Under the pieces are notes generated by a model that worked only from the letters and a program-made list of their open reading frames with translations, was not told where the DNA came from and searched no databases. The position numbers were made by a program, and so were the translations under genes. Shown here one piece after another: positions 41,020-49,217 of a stretch of DNA of 64,000 bases (position 1 is its first letter; each line of letters opens with the position of its first letter). Source of the DNA: Anaerolineae bacterium (lineage in GTDB: Bacteria; Chloroflexota; Anaerolineae; Aggregatilineales; Ch27); NCBI GenBank assembly GCA_013178165.1, contig JABLXG010000004.1:426944-490943 (forward strand). Reading direction: 5' to 3'.

Positions 41020-41106
41020 GCGTGGTTGATCAACCGGCGGCTCTGGCCTGCCAGCTCGACCGGCGGTTGGACCCCGTGACTTTCATCGTGGAAGGGGCAA
41101 TTCCCA

Positions 41107-42378
41107 ATGACTGACTCTTTGGATACTCTGGCCAATTCCAGCGAGGCGTCAGTTCCTGCTGATTCCTCGGTGCCGCTGGCCGACATCTTTGAGAAGGCCG
41201 CCAAGTTCACCCTGGCAAAGGAAGCCATGGAAATGGGGATCTATCCCTATTTCCGGCCCTTGAGCGACACGGAAGGCTCGGTGGCGTATTTTGAGGGCAA
41301 GGAAGTGGTCATGATCGGGTCCAACAACTATCTGGGCCTGACCACGCACCCCAAACTGCGCCAGGCCGCCAAAGACGCCATTGACCGCTATGGCACCAGT
41401 GTGACCGGCTCCCGCTTCTTGAATGGGACGCTGGAATTGCACCTGGAGCTTGACCGGCGGCTGGCGAAATTCGTGGGCAAAGAGGCCGCGCTGGTCTTTC
41501 CAACCGGTTACCAGACCAATGTTGGGACGATCACGGCGGTAGTTGGCAAAGGCGACTATGTGATTATCGACAAGGAAGATCATGCCAGCATCGTGGATGG
41601 CTGCATGATGTCCCTGGGCACGATGCGGCGGTTCAGCCACAACGATCTCGATAGCCTGGAGAACGTCCTGAGCAAGCTGCCCCGCGATGCCGGAAAGCTG
41701 GTGGTGGTGGACGGCGTCTACAGCATGGGCGGCGACATTGCCCCGCTGCCGGAGATCATCGAGATCAGCCGCCGCTACGGGGCGCGGATCATGGTCGATG
41801 ATGCTCATAGCCTGGGCGTGCTCGGCAATGGGCGGGGTACAGCGGCGCACTTCGGGGTAACGGATCAGGTTGACCTGATCATGGGCACGTTCAGCAAGAG
41901 CTTCGCCTCGATCGGCGGTTTCATTGCCGGGAATGCTGACATCATTCACTACATCCAGCATCATGCCCGCGCCCTGATGTTCAGCGCAGCGTTGCCAGCG
42001 GCGAATGTGGCGGTTGTCCTGGCAGCGGTAGAGGTCATTGAGAACGAGCCGGAGCGGGTCAAGAAACTGTGGCACAACGCCGAGTATATGCGGGCCGGGC
42101 TGCACAAACTTGGTTACGACACCGGCGCCAGCAACACGCCGGTGATCCCGGTCTACATCGGTGACCAGTACCGGACGGTCCTGGCCTGGGCGGCGCTGAT
42201 CGAGGAAGGCGTGTACACCAACCCGGTTGTCCCGCCCGGCGTGCCGCCGAACAAGAGCCTGCTGCGCACCAGCTACATGGCTACCCACGAGGAAGCGCAC
42301 CTCGATCGTGCCCTGCGGGCTTTCGAGGTGGTCGGGCACCGGCTGGACCTGATCCCACAGGAAAATACGCTCAGCTAA
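41107..42378 (+). CDS. Serine palmitoyltransferase-like alpha-oxoamine synthase
   Basis: 423-residue PLP enzyme of the alpha-oxoamine synthase family (BioF, Kbl, HemA, SPT). The N-terminal extension (about 1-60), VMIGSNNYLGLTTHPKL, GTSVTGSRFLNGTLELH, the cofactor-stacking HASIVDG, VVDGVYSMGGDIAPL, DDAHSLGVLG and the PLP lysine (Lys264, in GTFSKSFASIGG) are all present. Near the C-terminus NPVVPPGVPPNKSLLRTSYMATHE follows the pattern I associate with bacterial serine palmitoyltransferases rather than with BioF or Kbl. The expected reaction is L-serine plus palmitoyl-CoA giving 3-ketosphinganine, CoA and CO2. GTGGAAGGGGC precedes the ATG. The adjacent ceramide-synthase-like GNAT gene supports sphingolipid synthesis. 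8-Amino-7-oxononanoate synthase is the main alternative. Confidence 0.75.
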   Translation: MTDSLDTLANSSEASVPADSSVPLADIFEKAAKFTLAKEAMEMGIYPYFRPLSDTEGSVAYFEGKEVVMIGSNNYLGLTTHPKLRQAAKDAIDRYGTSVTGSRFLNGTLELHLELDRRLAKFVGKEAALVFPTGYQTNVGTITAVVGKGDYVIIDKEDHASIVDGCMMSLGTMRRFSHNDLDSLENVLSKLPRDAGKLVVVDGVYSMGGDIAPLPEIIEISRRYGARIMVDDAHSLGVLGNGRGTAAHFGVTDQVDLIMGTFSKSFASIGGFIAGNADIIHYIQHHARALMFSAALPAANVAVVLAAVEVIENEPERVKKLWHNAEYMRAGLHKLGYDTGASNTPVIPVYIGDQYRTVLAWAALIEEGVYTNPVVPPGVPPNKSLLRTSYMATHEEAHLDRALRAFEVVGHRLDLIPQENTLS

Positions 42379-42399
42379 CGCAATAGCAGAGAGAGCGCA

Positions 42400-42432
42400 A
42401 ACCGGGGCGACCCGCACGGGGACGCCCCGGTT
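42400..42432. terminator. Bidirectional hairpin between convergent genes
   Basis: AACCGGGGCG (42400-42409) pairs with CGCCCCGGTT (42423-42432) around a 13-base loop; only a weak T tract follows on either side. Confidence 0.55.
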
Positions 42433-42454
42433 GTGATTCTCCTGCCAGGCGGCG

Positions 42455-43564
42455 CTACTGCGCGTCCGCCGGATCGGCGATTCTGGCGCCGATCTTGCCC
42501 TGGATAAACGCTTCGGTGTAGTTGCGGGCGAGATCGTCAGGGTACTGGACAGGCGGGGATTTCATAAAGTAAGCGCTGGGCGCTTCCAGCGTCCCGGAAA
42601 GGCCGCGGTCCAACCCCAGCTTGGCACAGCGCACCGCGTCAATGATGACACCGGCGCTGTTGGGGCTATCCCAGACTTCCAGCTTGAGCTCCAGGTTCAA
42701 CGGCACATCCCCGAACGCCGCCCCTTCCAGGCGGATATGCGCCCATTTGCGGTCGGTCAGCCACGGCACGTAGTCGCTCGGCCCGATGTACACATCGGTG
42801 TCGGGCAGTTCATAGGGAAGCTGGCTGGTTACGGCGTTGGTCTTGCTGACCTTTTTGCTCTCCAGCCGGGAGCGATCCAGCATGTTGTAGAAGTCCATGT
42901 TGCCGCCCACGTTGAGCTGGCTGGTGCGTAGCAGCCTGACGCCGCGATCGTTGAACAGGTTGGTCAGCACACGGTGAACGATGGTCGCACCGACCTGGCT
43001 CTTGACGTCATCGCCGATCATAGGCAGGCCGCGCTCGATGAACCGTTGCTGCCAGTACTTTTCGCGGGCGATGAACACCGGGATGCCGTTGACAAAGGCA
43101 CAACCCGCGTTAAGGATTTGCTCGACATACCATTTGGTGGCCTGCTCGCTGCCGACCGGCAAAAAGTTGACCACCACATCGGTCTTGGTTTCCTTCAGAA
43201 TTTCGGTGATGTTGGCGGTAGAGCCAGGAGCTTTGGTGATCTTCCGGGCCAGGTATGTGCCCAGGCCGTCATGGGTCATACCCCGGTGGACGGGCACGCC
43301 AAGCTTCTTGGGTACTTCAGCGAACTTGATGGTGTTGTTCTGGCCGGCCCAGATGGCCTCACCGAGGTCTTTGCCCACCTTCTCGATATCGATATCAAAG
43401 GCTGCCGAGAACTCGATATCGCGGATGTGGTAACCGCCCAGGTTGACGTGCATCAGGCCGGGGACCTGTTCGTCATCGCGGGCGTTCTGGTAGTAGTGAA
43501 CGCCCTGCACCAACGCGGAGGCGCAGTTGCCCACGCCGATGATCGCCACACGTACTTTGCCCAT
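42455..43564 (-). CDS. ino1: Inositol-3-phosphate synthase
   Basis: 369 residues, the length of the actinobacterial-type enzyme. It converts glucose 6-phosphate to 1L-myo-inositol 1-phosphate using bound NAD. The Rossmann motif is [18 protein letters not shown] at the N-terminus; then [59 protein letters not shown] (catalytic Lys region), [13 protein letters not shown] and GPSDYVPWL, all typical. AAGGAAG precedes the ATG. It converges on the serine palmitoyltransferase-like gene. Inositol could serve phosphatidylinositol-type or inositol-sphingolipid head groups, or solutes; no other inositol gene is in view. Confidence 0.93.
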   Translation of the reverse strand: MGKVRVAIIGVGNCASALVQGVHYYQNARDDEQVPGLMHVNLGGYHIRDIEFSAAFDIDIEKVGKDLGEAIWAGQNNTIKFAEVPKKLGVPVHRGMTHDGLGTYLARKITKAPGSTANITEILKETKTDVVVNFLPVGSEQATKWYVEQILNAGCAFVNGIPVFIAREKYWQQRFIERGLPMIGDDVKSQVGATIVHRVLTNLFNDRGVRLLRTSQLNVGGNMDFYNMLDRSRLESKKVSKTNAVTSQLPYELPDTDVYIGPSDYVPWLTDRKWAHIRLEGAAFGDVPLNLELKLEVWDSPNSAGVIIDAVRCAKLGLDRGLSGTLEAPSAYFMKSPPVQYPDDLARNYTEAFIQGKIGARIADPADAQ

Positions 43565-43818
43565 AGCAGACCGCTTCCTTCACACAAATGTAGATGTAGT
43601 AGGTACAGGAACGGCGGAAAGCTTAACCCTGTTCCGGCCCTCTGGCAACCCCTCATCAGCCAGTGGCAGCGGAAGAAGAGATAAAAGACCGAAAGGCCAG
43701 GAGATTGGGAAGCCGACGGCGGCAGGCGCCGTAGCGACGGCAGCCGGCATTTTCTATACGCAGCAGATCGATCGCACTGGGACGTTTCATGTTGGCTGGG
43801 CGGTCGGTCGGGGCTGGT

Positions 43819-44475
43819 TCAGGCCGGATGATGCCGCTGGCGCTGCAGGAGGAGCAGGAACATCACCAGGTCGATGGCGAAGTGCGCGCCAACGGGCAAC
43901 CAGAGCGAACCGCTGAGCAAGTATAACGCCCCCAGCAATAGCCCGGCGCCGGTGGCATAGATGAAGTACAGGCGGGTCAGGGCGTGCAACGCGCCAAAGA
44001 TCACCGCCGCCGCCAGCAGGCCCAGACTGGTCTGTACTGCGCCCCGGAACAGCATTTCCTCCGGGAGGGCGGCCAGCAGGCTGAACAGCAGGACGTGCCG
44101 GAAGCGCAGCGCAGAAAGGTCAAGGGTCTGCTCGATCAGGCGCACAATCTGGTGGGTGGTGCGGAAGCGCTGCCCCAGACGCCAGACGATCACGGCGAAA
44201 GCTGTTCCGGCAATCATGCCCGGCAGGGCCAGCCACAGGTCGGCCAGCCGCAGGGCAGCCCAGATGTTTTCCCGCCGCAGGCCGTTGACCCAGATAACGG
44301 CGACAATGATCATCACCGCGCCCAGTGCAATGGCTGCCCGCACCAGGGTATCAGGATGGATCGGCCTGGGGGCCGGGGATGGCTCGGTGGAGGCCGGTGA
44401 GCGCGGAGTCAGATGCGGCGCCGGGGATGGGTTCTTGCGATGGTTGAGATCGTGAGTGTCGGGTTCGTTCAGCAC
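43819..44475 (-). CDS. CPBP family intramembrane metalloprotease
   Basis: 218 residues, with a Pro/Ser-rich cytoplasmic N-terminus (about 1-42) and about six membrane spans. The CPBP (CAAX protease/bacteriocin-processing) motifs are present: EEMLFRG (EExxxR, about residue 140), FGALHA (about 162) and HFAIDL (about 200). These glutamates and histidines form the membrane-embedded metal site. Substrates of most bacterial members are unknown. The start is GTG 44475 with TTGAGG upstream. The 254 bases between it and the ino1 start hold no gene that I can support. Confidence 0.87.
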   Translation of the reverse strand: MLNEPDTHDLNHRKNPSPAPHLTPRSPASTEPSPAPRPIHPDTLVRAAIALGAVMIIVAVIWVNGLRRENIWAALRLADLWLALPGMIAGTAFAVIVWRLGQRFRTTHQIVRLIEQTLDLSALRFRHVLLFSLLAALPEEMLFRGAVQTSLGLLAAAVIFGALHALTRLYFIYATGAGLLLGALYLLSGSLWLPVGAHFAIDLVMFLLLLQRQRHHPA

Positions 44476-44520
44476 AGGACCTCAAGACAGGATCATCGTT
44501 AGGAAAAAAACATGACAAAT

Positions 44521-44528
44521 GGTATAAT
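44521..44528 (+). promoter_or_regulatory. Extended -10 (TGGTATAAT) for the deacetylase gene
   Basis: TATAAT (44523-44528) preceded by TGG, about 88 bases before the ATG at 44617. No -35 match, as usual for extended -10 promoters. Confidence 0.5.
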
Positions 44529-44616
44529 GGCCGGTGAGGCCAACCGGACTGAGTGTACCACAGGTATTCGTTGAAGCAGAAGCACGGCCAGGCTGCGTGG
44601 GGCTTACCGCACTATC

Positions 44617-45546
44617 ATGATCACTAACTGGCTTTCCCGCTACAGGCCACTGCGACCGCTCAGGCCGGTGCTATTGATGGCATTGCTGATCGCGGTGGCG
44701 GCACTGGCAGGGGTGCTGGCGGTGTTCTGGCCAGCTTCTTGGCTGGCGCGGACGGGCAGCGGGTTGCTCGCCCTGACTCCTGGGGCAGGCGTTCGCTCGC
44801 CGGCAGAGGTGCTGGCCGGTGACGGAGGTGATGGCACCCTGCGCCGGATCGCCGCACCGGTGCTGATGTACCACTACATCAGTGTGCCCCCGGAAGACGC
44901 CGACGCCTATCGCCAGGACCTGTCGGTGACGCCGGAAAACTTCCGGGCGCAGATGGCGTACCTGGCCACTGCCGGTTATACGCCGATCAGCCTGTACGAT
45001 TTGAATAGGGCGTTGCGCTGGGGTACGCCGTTGCCGACCCGCCCGGTTGTGCTGACTTTTGACGATGGCTACCGGGACTTCTATGAAAACGCCTTTCCGG
45101 TGCTGCGGGAATTGGGCTTTACCGCCACGGTGTTTGTCATCACAGGGCGGCTGGACGAAGGCGATCCGGCCTATCTCACCTGGGCGCAGGCGCGGGAACT
45201 GGCGGCGGCAGGGATTGACATCGAAAGCCACACCAAGGATCATCCCAGCCTGGTCGGACGGGACGCGGAATTCCTGCACTACCAGATCAAGGGCAGCCTG
45301 GAAAGCATCGAGGCGCATCTGGGACGGCCAGCACACCTGTTCTGTTATCCGGCTGGCCGCTGGGACGAAACGGTCCTCGCCCTCCTGCCGGAGTATGACG
45401 TATGGCTGGCGGTGGTGACCGAAGGCGGGATTGAACACACGACCGACGGTGTACACCTGCTGCGCCGGGTGCGTATCAGTGGTGACACCGATCTGGAAAC
45501 GTTCGCGGCGCTGCTGCGTTGGGAATGGGATCGCGCAGCGTCATAG
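44617..45546 (+). CDS. Polysaccharide deacetylase (CE4), membrane-anchored
   Basis: 309 residues. An N-terminal membrane span (VLLMALLIAVAALAGVLAVF) places the catalytic domain outside. NodB-type motifs: PVLMYHYISV, TFDDGYRD (catalytic base and metal Asp, about 149), the metal-binding HTKDHPSL (HxxxH, about 208), CYPAGRWDE (about 246-254) and the C-terminal LLRRVRI. Family members remove N- or O-acetyl groups from peptidoglycan, chitin oligomers or exopolysaccharides. It is followed by a histidine kinase gene 25 bases later in the same direction, so the two may be co-transcribed. Confidence 0.92.
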   Translation: MITNWLSRYRPLRPLRPVLLMALLIAVAALAGVLAVFWPASWLARTGSGLLALTPGAGVRSPAEVLAGDGGDGTLRRIAAPVLMYHYISVPPEDADAYRQDLSVTPENFRAQMAYLATAGYTPISLYDLNRALRWGTPLPTRPVVLTFDDGYRDFYENAFPVLRELGFTATVFVITGRLDEGDPAYLTWAQARELAAAGIDIESHTKDHPSLVGRDAEFLHYQIKGSLESIEAHLGRPAHLFCYPAGRWDETVLALLPEYDVWLAVVTEGGIEHTTDGVHLLRRVRISGDTDLETFAALLRWEWDRAAS

Positions 45547-45571
45547 TGCTGGACCTGGAGACATACTGGCT

Positions 45572-46744
45572 ATGGTTGTTGAGACGGACAGGGACGCTAG
45601 CCTGACCAGGCAACAGTTGCGCGCCATTCATAAGGCGGCACTGGCCATCACCAGCGAATTGTCGCTCTCGCGGGTGCTGGAAACGATCACCGTCACTGCC
45701 AGAGAACTGGTAAACGCCCGTTACGCGGCGCTGGGCGTTCCCGGCCCGCATGGCCGCCTGGAGCAGTTCATCACAGATGGCATCACGGAAGAAGAGCGCC
45801 GGGCCATGGCCCACCCGCCGGAAGGCAAGGGCTTGCTGGGTTACATCCTGCAAACGCAGGAGACCATCCGCCTGGATAACCTCCACGAGTCGCCTTACTC
45901 GGTGGGCTTCATCGAGAATCACCCCTGGATGGTGAACTTCCTGGGGGTGCCAATTGTGGCGCGGGGCGAGGTGCTGGGCAGCCTGTACCTGTGCGACAAA
46001 CAGGATGGCACCCTGTTCACTGCTGGCGATGAGGTGTTGATCGAAACGCTGGCCTCCTATGCGGCGGTGGCGATTGAGAATGCCCGCCTGTACCAGCAGG
46101 TTCGCCGTCTGGCAGTACTGGAGGAGCGCGAGCGGATCGGGATGGACCTGCACGATGGCATTATCCAGTCGATCTATGCCGTTGGCCTGACCCTAGAGCA
46201 CAGCGCTCTACTGCTGGAAGATGATCCGGAGGCTGCCTCTCACCGCCTGCGTTACGCGATTGACGCCCTCAACCAGACCATCCGCGATATCCGCAACTAC
46301 ATCATGGACCTGCGCCCACAACGCATGAAGGTGCATGACCTGGGCGAGAGCCTGCGCCAGCTGGTACACGAGTTTCGGGCCAATACACTGGTGGAAATCA
46401 AGCTCAAAGTGGAGCCGGGGATTGAGGAAGTCCTGGACGAGGGGACGAGCACGGCGCTCTTTCACATCGCTCAGGAAGCGCTGGCCAACGCCGCTAAACA
46501 TGCAGCGGCCTCTGAGCTGAAGGTGATTGTGGAGCGGCTCGAACGCGACGTGCGCCTGCAGGTCTGTGATGATGGGGTGGGATTTGACCCGGATCAGATC
46601 GATCGACTACTGGGACATGGCCTGGCCAACATGACTCTGCGGGCGCAGGCAGTTGGCGGGCAACTGGAAGTGGAATCGCGGCCCATGCAGGGCACCACTG
46701 TCCGCGCCCTGTTCCCGTTCAAACGGGAGCAGATCCTCTCGTGA
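45572..46744 (+). CDS. Sensor histidine kinase, GAF + HisKA_3 (NarL-type)
   Basis: 390 residues without membrane spans. A GAF domain (about 20-175; SRVLETITVTARELVNARYAALGV, GFIENHPWMVNFLGVPIV, AVAIENARLYQQV) should sense a small ligand or gas. The dimerisation/phosphoacceptor region is EERERIGMDLHDGIIQSIYA with His194 (LHDGIIQ). An HATPase_c domain follows (FHIAQEALANAAKHA, DDGVGFDPD, GHGLANMTLRAQAVGG). The layout matches cytoplasmic DevS/LiaS-type kinases that phosphorylate NarL-family regulators. The ATG at 45572 was chosen because GGAG lies upstream and the longer frame overlaps the deacetylase gene. The next gene is a receiver protein lacking the phosphoacceptor Asp, so the true partner may be elsewhere. 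Confidence 0.9.
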   Translation: MVVETDRDASLTRQQLRAIHKAALAITSELSLSRVLETITVTARELVNARYAALGVPGPHGRLEQFITDGITEEERRAMAHPPEGKGLLGYILQTQETIRLDNLHESPYSVGFIENHPWMVNFLGVPIVARGEVLGSLYLCDKQDGTLFTAGDEVLIETLASYAAVAIENARLYQQVRRLAVLEERERIGMDLHDGIIQSIYAVGLTLEHSALLLEDDPEAASHRLRYAIDALNQTIRDIRNYIMDLRPQRMKVHDLGESLRQLVHEFRANTLVEIKLKVEPGIEEVLDEGTSTALFHIAQEALANAAKHAAASELKVIVERLERDVRLQVCDDGVGFDPDQIDRLLGHGLANMTLRAQAVGGQLEVESRPMQGTTVRALFPFKREQILS

Positions 46745-46842
46745 TGCACCTGCCAACGGCGCTGGAGAAGCGCCAATGATGCGATGATTCCTGTCAACTT
46801 GGGCGCGGAAGAACGTCACTCGCTGGTAGCGCCAAGCCCCTG

Positions 46843-46848
46843 CTATAG
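46843..46848 (+). promoter_or_regulatory. -10 box (TATAGT) for the receiver gene
   Basis: TATAGT in the CTATAGTG context, 69 bases before the ATG at 46917; it overlaps the upstream in-frame GTG, ruling that start out. Confidence 0.4.
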
Positions 46849-46916
46849 TGGACACAGTACCGCTTCCGCACGGTAGCACAGGCCGTGATCTGAATCGGGG
46901 GCGAAGGGAAGAGCGC

Positions 46917-47312
46917 ATGAAAGAAGACCTGGTCCGCCTGCTGCTGGTGGACGAAAACGCTGCAGTCCGGCGCGCTCTGGTGCTCCGCCTGTCACGGGCG
47001 CAGGATATCCAGATCATCGGCGCTACCGGCAGCTTTGAGGCGGCTATGACGACGCTGGTCGAACAGCATCCGGATGTATTGATTCTGGAAAGCAAGCGGC
47101 GTGATGGCGGTGCGCTCAAGTTCTGCCGCCAGGTGCTGGAAATGACCCTGCCGCCCCGGATCGTGATCCTGACCAGCTTTCCCAGCGAAGACGAACGACT
47201 GAGCTTTGCCCACCTGGGCATCAACCAGTATCTCCTCAAGGACATTGACACCGAGGAATTGATCCGCGTGGTGAGGCGGGAAGCGCAGCAAATCCGGCTG
47301 CGCTCGACCTGA
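46917..47312 (+). CDS. Stand-alone receiver domain with Glu at the phosphoacceptor site
   Basis: 131 residues, a single receiver (CheY-like) domain with no DNA-binding output. The acidic pair (LLLVDENA, Asp12-Glu13), the Thr (VILTSF) and the Lys (YLLKDI) are kept, but the strand-3 position that should be the phosphorylated Asp is Glu58 (DVLILESKRRDGG). Glutamate can mimic the phosphorylated state, so the protein may be constitutively active or bind by conformation only. GAAGGGAA lies 6 bases before the ATG. It follows the kinase gene by 172 bases with a promoter of its own and ends just before a large hairpin. Confidence 0.82.
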   Translation: MKEDLVRLLLVDENAAVRRALVLRLSRAQDIQIIGATGSFEAAMTTLVEQHPDVLILESKRRDGGALKFCRQVLEMTLPPRIVILTSFPSEDERLSFAHLGINQYLLKDIDTEELIRVVRREAQQIRLRST

Positions 47313-47337
47313 AGCTGCGGTTGACCCGGCAAAGGCA

Positions 47338-47382
47338 AACAGCATACCCCGCCGTTCAGTGCAACCGGCGGGGTATGCTGTT
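47338..47382. terminator. 17-bp perfect-stem hairpin between convergent genes
   Basis: The arms 47338-47354 (begins AACAGCATACC) and 47366-47382 (ends GGTATGCTGTT) are exact reverse complements with an 11-base loop. It lies between stops at 47312 (plus) and 47411 (minus) and probably terminates both. Confidence 0.7.
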
Positions 47383-47410
47383 CCGGGGGATGCCTGTCGC
47401 TGGCTGGTGG

Positions 47411-47614
47411 CTATTCCGGCAGAATCTCTGCGCTCAGGAAATAGTCCAGCCAGACCATGGCGGCAACCCCCAGAGCGATCACCACGATCAGTGCTTCGAT
47501 GCCGAATTCGGCCCAGTCGGTGCCCAGGATCAACAGGATGACCCAGGTGCCCAGCACGCCGGCCAGCACGGACAGCACCGCCACAACCGCGCGCCGGATA
47601 AGCAGTGAAGACAT
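47411..47614 (-). CDS. Small membrane protein with two spans
   Basis: 67 residues from the ATG at 47614, which has GGAGGC just upstream; the frame from 47674 is less likely. Two membrane spans: AVVAVLSVLAGVLGTWVILLI and ALIVVIALGVAAMVWLDYF, with an acidic short tail (SAEILPE). No family is recognised. It is a single gene facing the receiver gene and transcribed away from the MFS gene. Function unknown. Confidence 0.6.
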   Translation of the reverse strand: MSSLLIRRAVVAVLSVLAGVLGTWVILLILGTDWAEFGIEALIVVIALGVAAMVWLDYFLSAEILPE

Positions 47615-47785
47615 ATCGCCTCCTGGAAAGCCACAGGCAGGAAAAACGACTAATTCCCGACTTTTCACGTCCATTCTAGCCCGGCAGCCGGTTTTTTGCC
47701 ACGCGAATCTGCGCTACACTTGGCGGCCTGAACCGGCGTGACCAATGCACTGTTGTTGTGATGACTGGCCTGGAGTGACACCGCA

Positions 47786-49081
47786 GTGAACAACGGCTGG
47801 ACAACCTGGCCTGACCTGCGCCGTAACTTCTCCCTGATGGTTCTGAACGGCATTGCCTTCAGGGCTATCGATACGCTGGTCAGCCCGACCCTGGTGCTGA
47901 CGGTTTTTCTCTCCCAGCTCACTGACAACCCGGTCATTCTGGGGATGCCGATGGCGCTGTGGAGCGGCGGGTTCATGCTCTCGCAGTTGTGGGTCAGCGG
48001 GACGATTCAGCGGCTGCCGCTTGTCCTGCCGTTCTACCGCGCGGTCAGCGTGTTCCGGCTGGCGATCTGGGCAGTGCTGGTGGTAGGCACGGCACTGTTC
48101 ACAGATGCCACAGTTTTGATCGCTGTGCTGTTTCTTTTCCTGCTGGTTTACCCGCTGCTGTGGGGTATGGCGGGTATGGCTTTTTTTGAGGTGGTGGGCA
48201 AGACGGTCCCTCCACGCATGCGCGGCCTGCTTTATAGCTGGCGCCTGACGCTGGGCGGGTTGCTGGCGCTCGCTGCTGGCGGGCTGGTGAATCAGGCTCT
48301 GACTCCCGAATTTCCCCTGACCTTTCCGCGCAACTTTGCGCTACTGTTCGGCGCGGCGGGATTTTCCACGCTGGTGGGCGTGGTTTCCATGCAGTTTGTG
48401 CGGGAGCCGCCAGCGCAGGTTCAAGCGCCGGCAAGGGGCGGACTGCGGCAACGCTGGCAGGAAATCCGGACGGTCTGGCAGGGTGACCGGCTGTTCCGGC
48501 ACTATGTGCTGGGACGGATCGCCCTGTTGCTGGCGGCGGGCACTGCGCCACTGATCATTGTCTATGCCCAGGCGCGTTTTGCCCTGTCGCTGAACGCGGC
48601 GGCGATCTTCCTGATGGCAGACACCATCACCGGGCTGGTGACGGTGGCGGTCAGCGGCTGGCTGAGCGCGCGCATCGGCGATCAGCGGCTGGCTGTGCTG
48701 GCTGCTGCCCTGGGCGTGGCGGTCTTCGTTCTGATTCTGGGGGCTGGCTGGGTCAACCCGGATAGCACTCTGGCGTTTGTCTGGTTCCTGCTGGTGTTTG
48801 TGCTGCTGGCGGCGCACAACAGCGCCAGTTCGATCAGCTTTACGGCGCTCACGTTGAACATCCCGCCGGAAGATCGGCGGCCCCTGTACATCGGCCTATC
48901 GAACACGATCTTTGGGCTGGCCTCGTACCTGAGCATCGGGCAGGGCGTGCTGGTCAGCCTGATTGGATACGCCGGCCTCTTCGCGCTGGCGGCGGTGCTG
49001 GCCGCGCTAGGTCTGTGGCAGGTGGCCGTCTACCTGCATGATCCCACCGATCGCCAGCTGGCGACCGGCGAGCACGCCTGA
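47786..49081 (+). CDS. MFS-type membrane transporter
   Basis: 431 residues with about twelve membrane spans in two halves separated by a charged central loop (PARGGLRQRWQEIRTVWQGD, about 213-232), the major facilitator layout. The segment GMAFFEVVGKTVPPRMRGLLYSWRLTLGG matches the loop between spans 4 and 5 in MFS proteins, and AALTLNIPPEDRRPLYIGLSNT its counterpart in the second half. Substrate unknown. The start is GTG 47786 with TGGAG upstream; there is no nearby in-frame ATG. A TACACT box lies near 47713. Confidence 0.78.
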   Translation: MNNGWTTWPDLRRNFSLMVLNGIAFRAIDTLVSPTLVLTVFLSQLTDNPVILGMPMALWSGGFMLSQLWVSGTIQRLPLVLPFYRAVSVFRLAIWAVLVVGTALFTDATVLIAVLFLFLLVYPLLWGMAGMAFFEVVGKTVPPRMRGLLYSWRLTLGGLLALAAGGLVNQALTPEFPLTFPRNFALLFGAAGFSTLVGVVSMQFVREPPAQVQAPARGGLRQRWQEIRTVWQGDRLFRHYVLGRIALLLAAGTAPLIIVYAQARFALSLNAAAIFLMADTITGLVTVAVSGWLSARIGDQRLAVLAAALGVAVFVLILGAGWVNPDSTLAFVWFLLVFVLLAAHNSASSISFTALTLNIPPEDRRPLYIGLSNTIFGLASYLSIGQGVLVSLIGYAGLFALAAVLAALGLWQVAVYLHDPTDRQLATGEHA

Positions 49082-49128
49082 AGGTGCTCCTTTCCGCTAC
49101 TATCAGCCCGATCTGGCAGCCTGTACTT

Positions 49129-49144
49129 GATAGCTTTTGAGAGC
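49129..49144 (+). promoter_or_regulatory. Recurrent 16-base element, copy 2, upstream of HMG-CoA reductase
   Basis: GATAGCTTTTGAGAGC. The hexamer TAGCTT inside it is followed, after 18 bases, by TAGCAT (49155-49160), so the element overlaps a possible -35. The HMG-CoA reductase ATG is at 49218. Confidence 0.55.
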
Positions 49145-49217
49145 GAATGCCGGTTAGCATGAACGCGGTTTGCCGGGATGACGCTGTGATAGTTGGCCCT
49201 GGTTGAGGGAACAGCCT

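Noticed and set aside
41107..42378. bioF (biotin synthesis) for the PLP enzyme
   Set aside because: No bioA, bioB or bioD nearby, and the N-terminal extension and C-terminal motif fit serine palmitoyltransferase better; not fully excluded.
39037..42417. Long antisense frames (e.g. 39037-40290 and 41149-42417 minus)
   Set aside because: High-GC shadow frames of the GNAT and SPT-like genes; composition is His/Arg/Gln-rich with no domain pattern.
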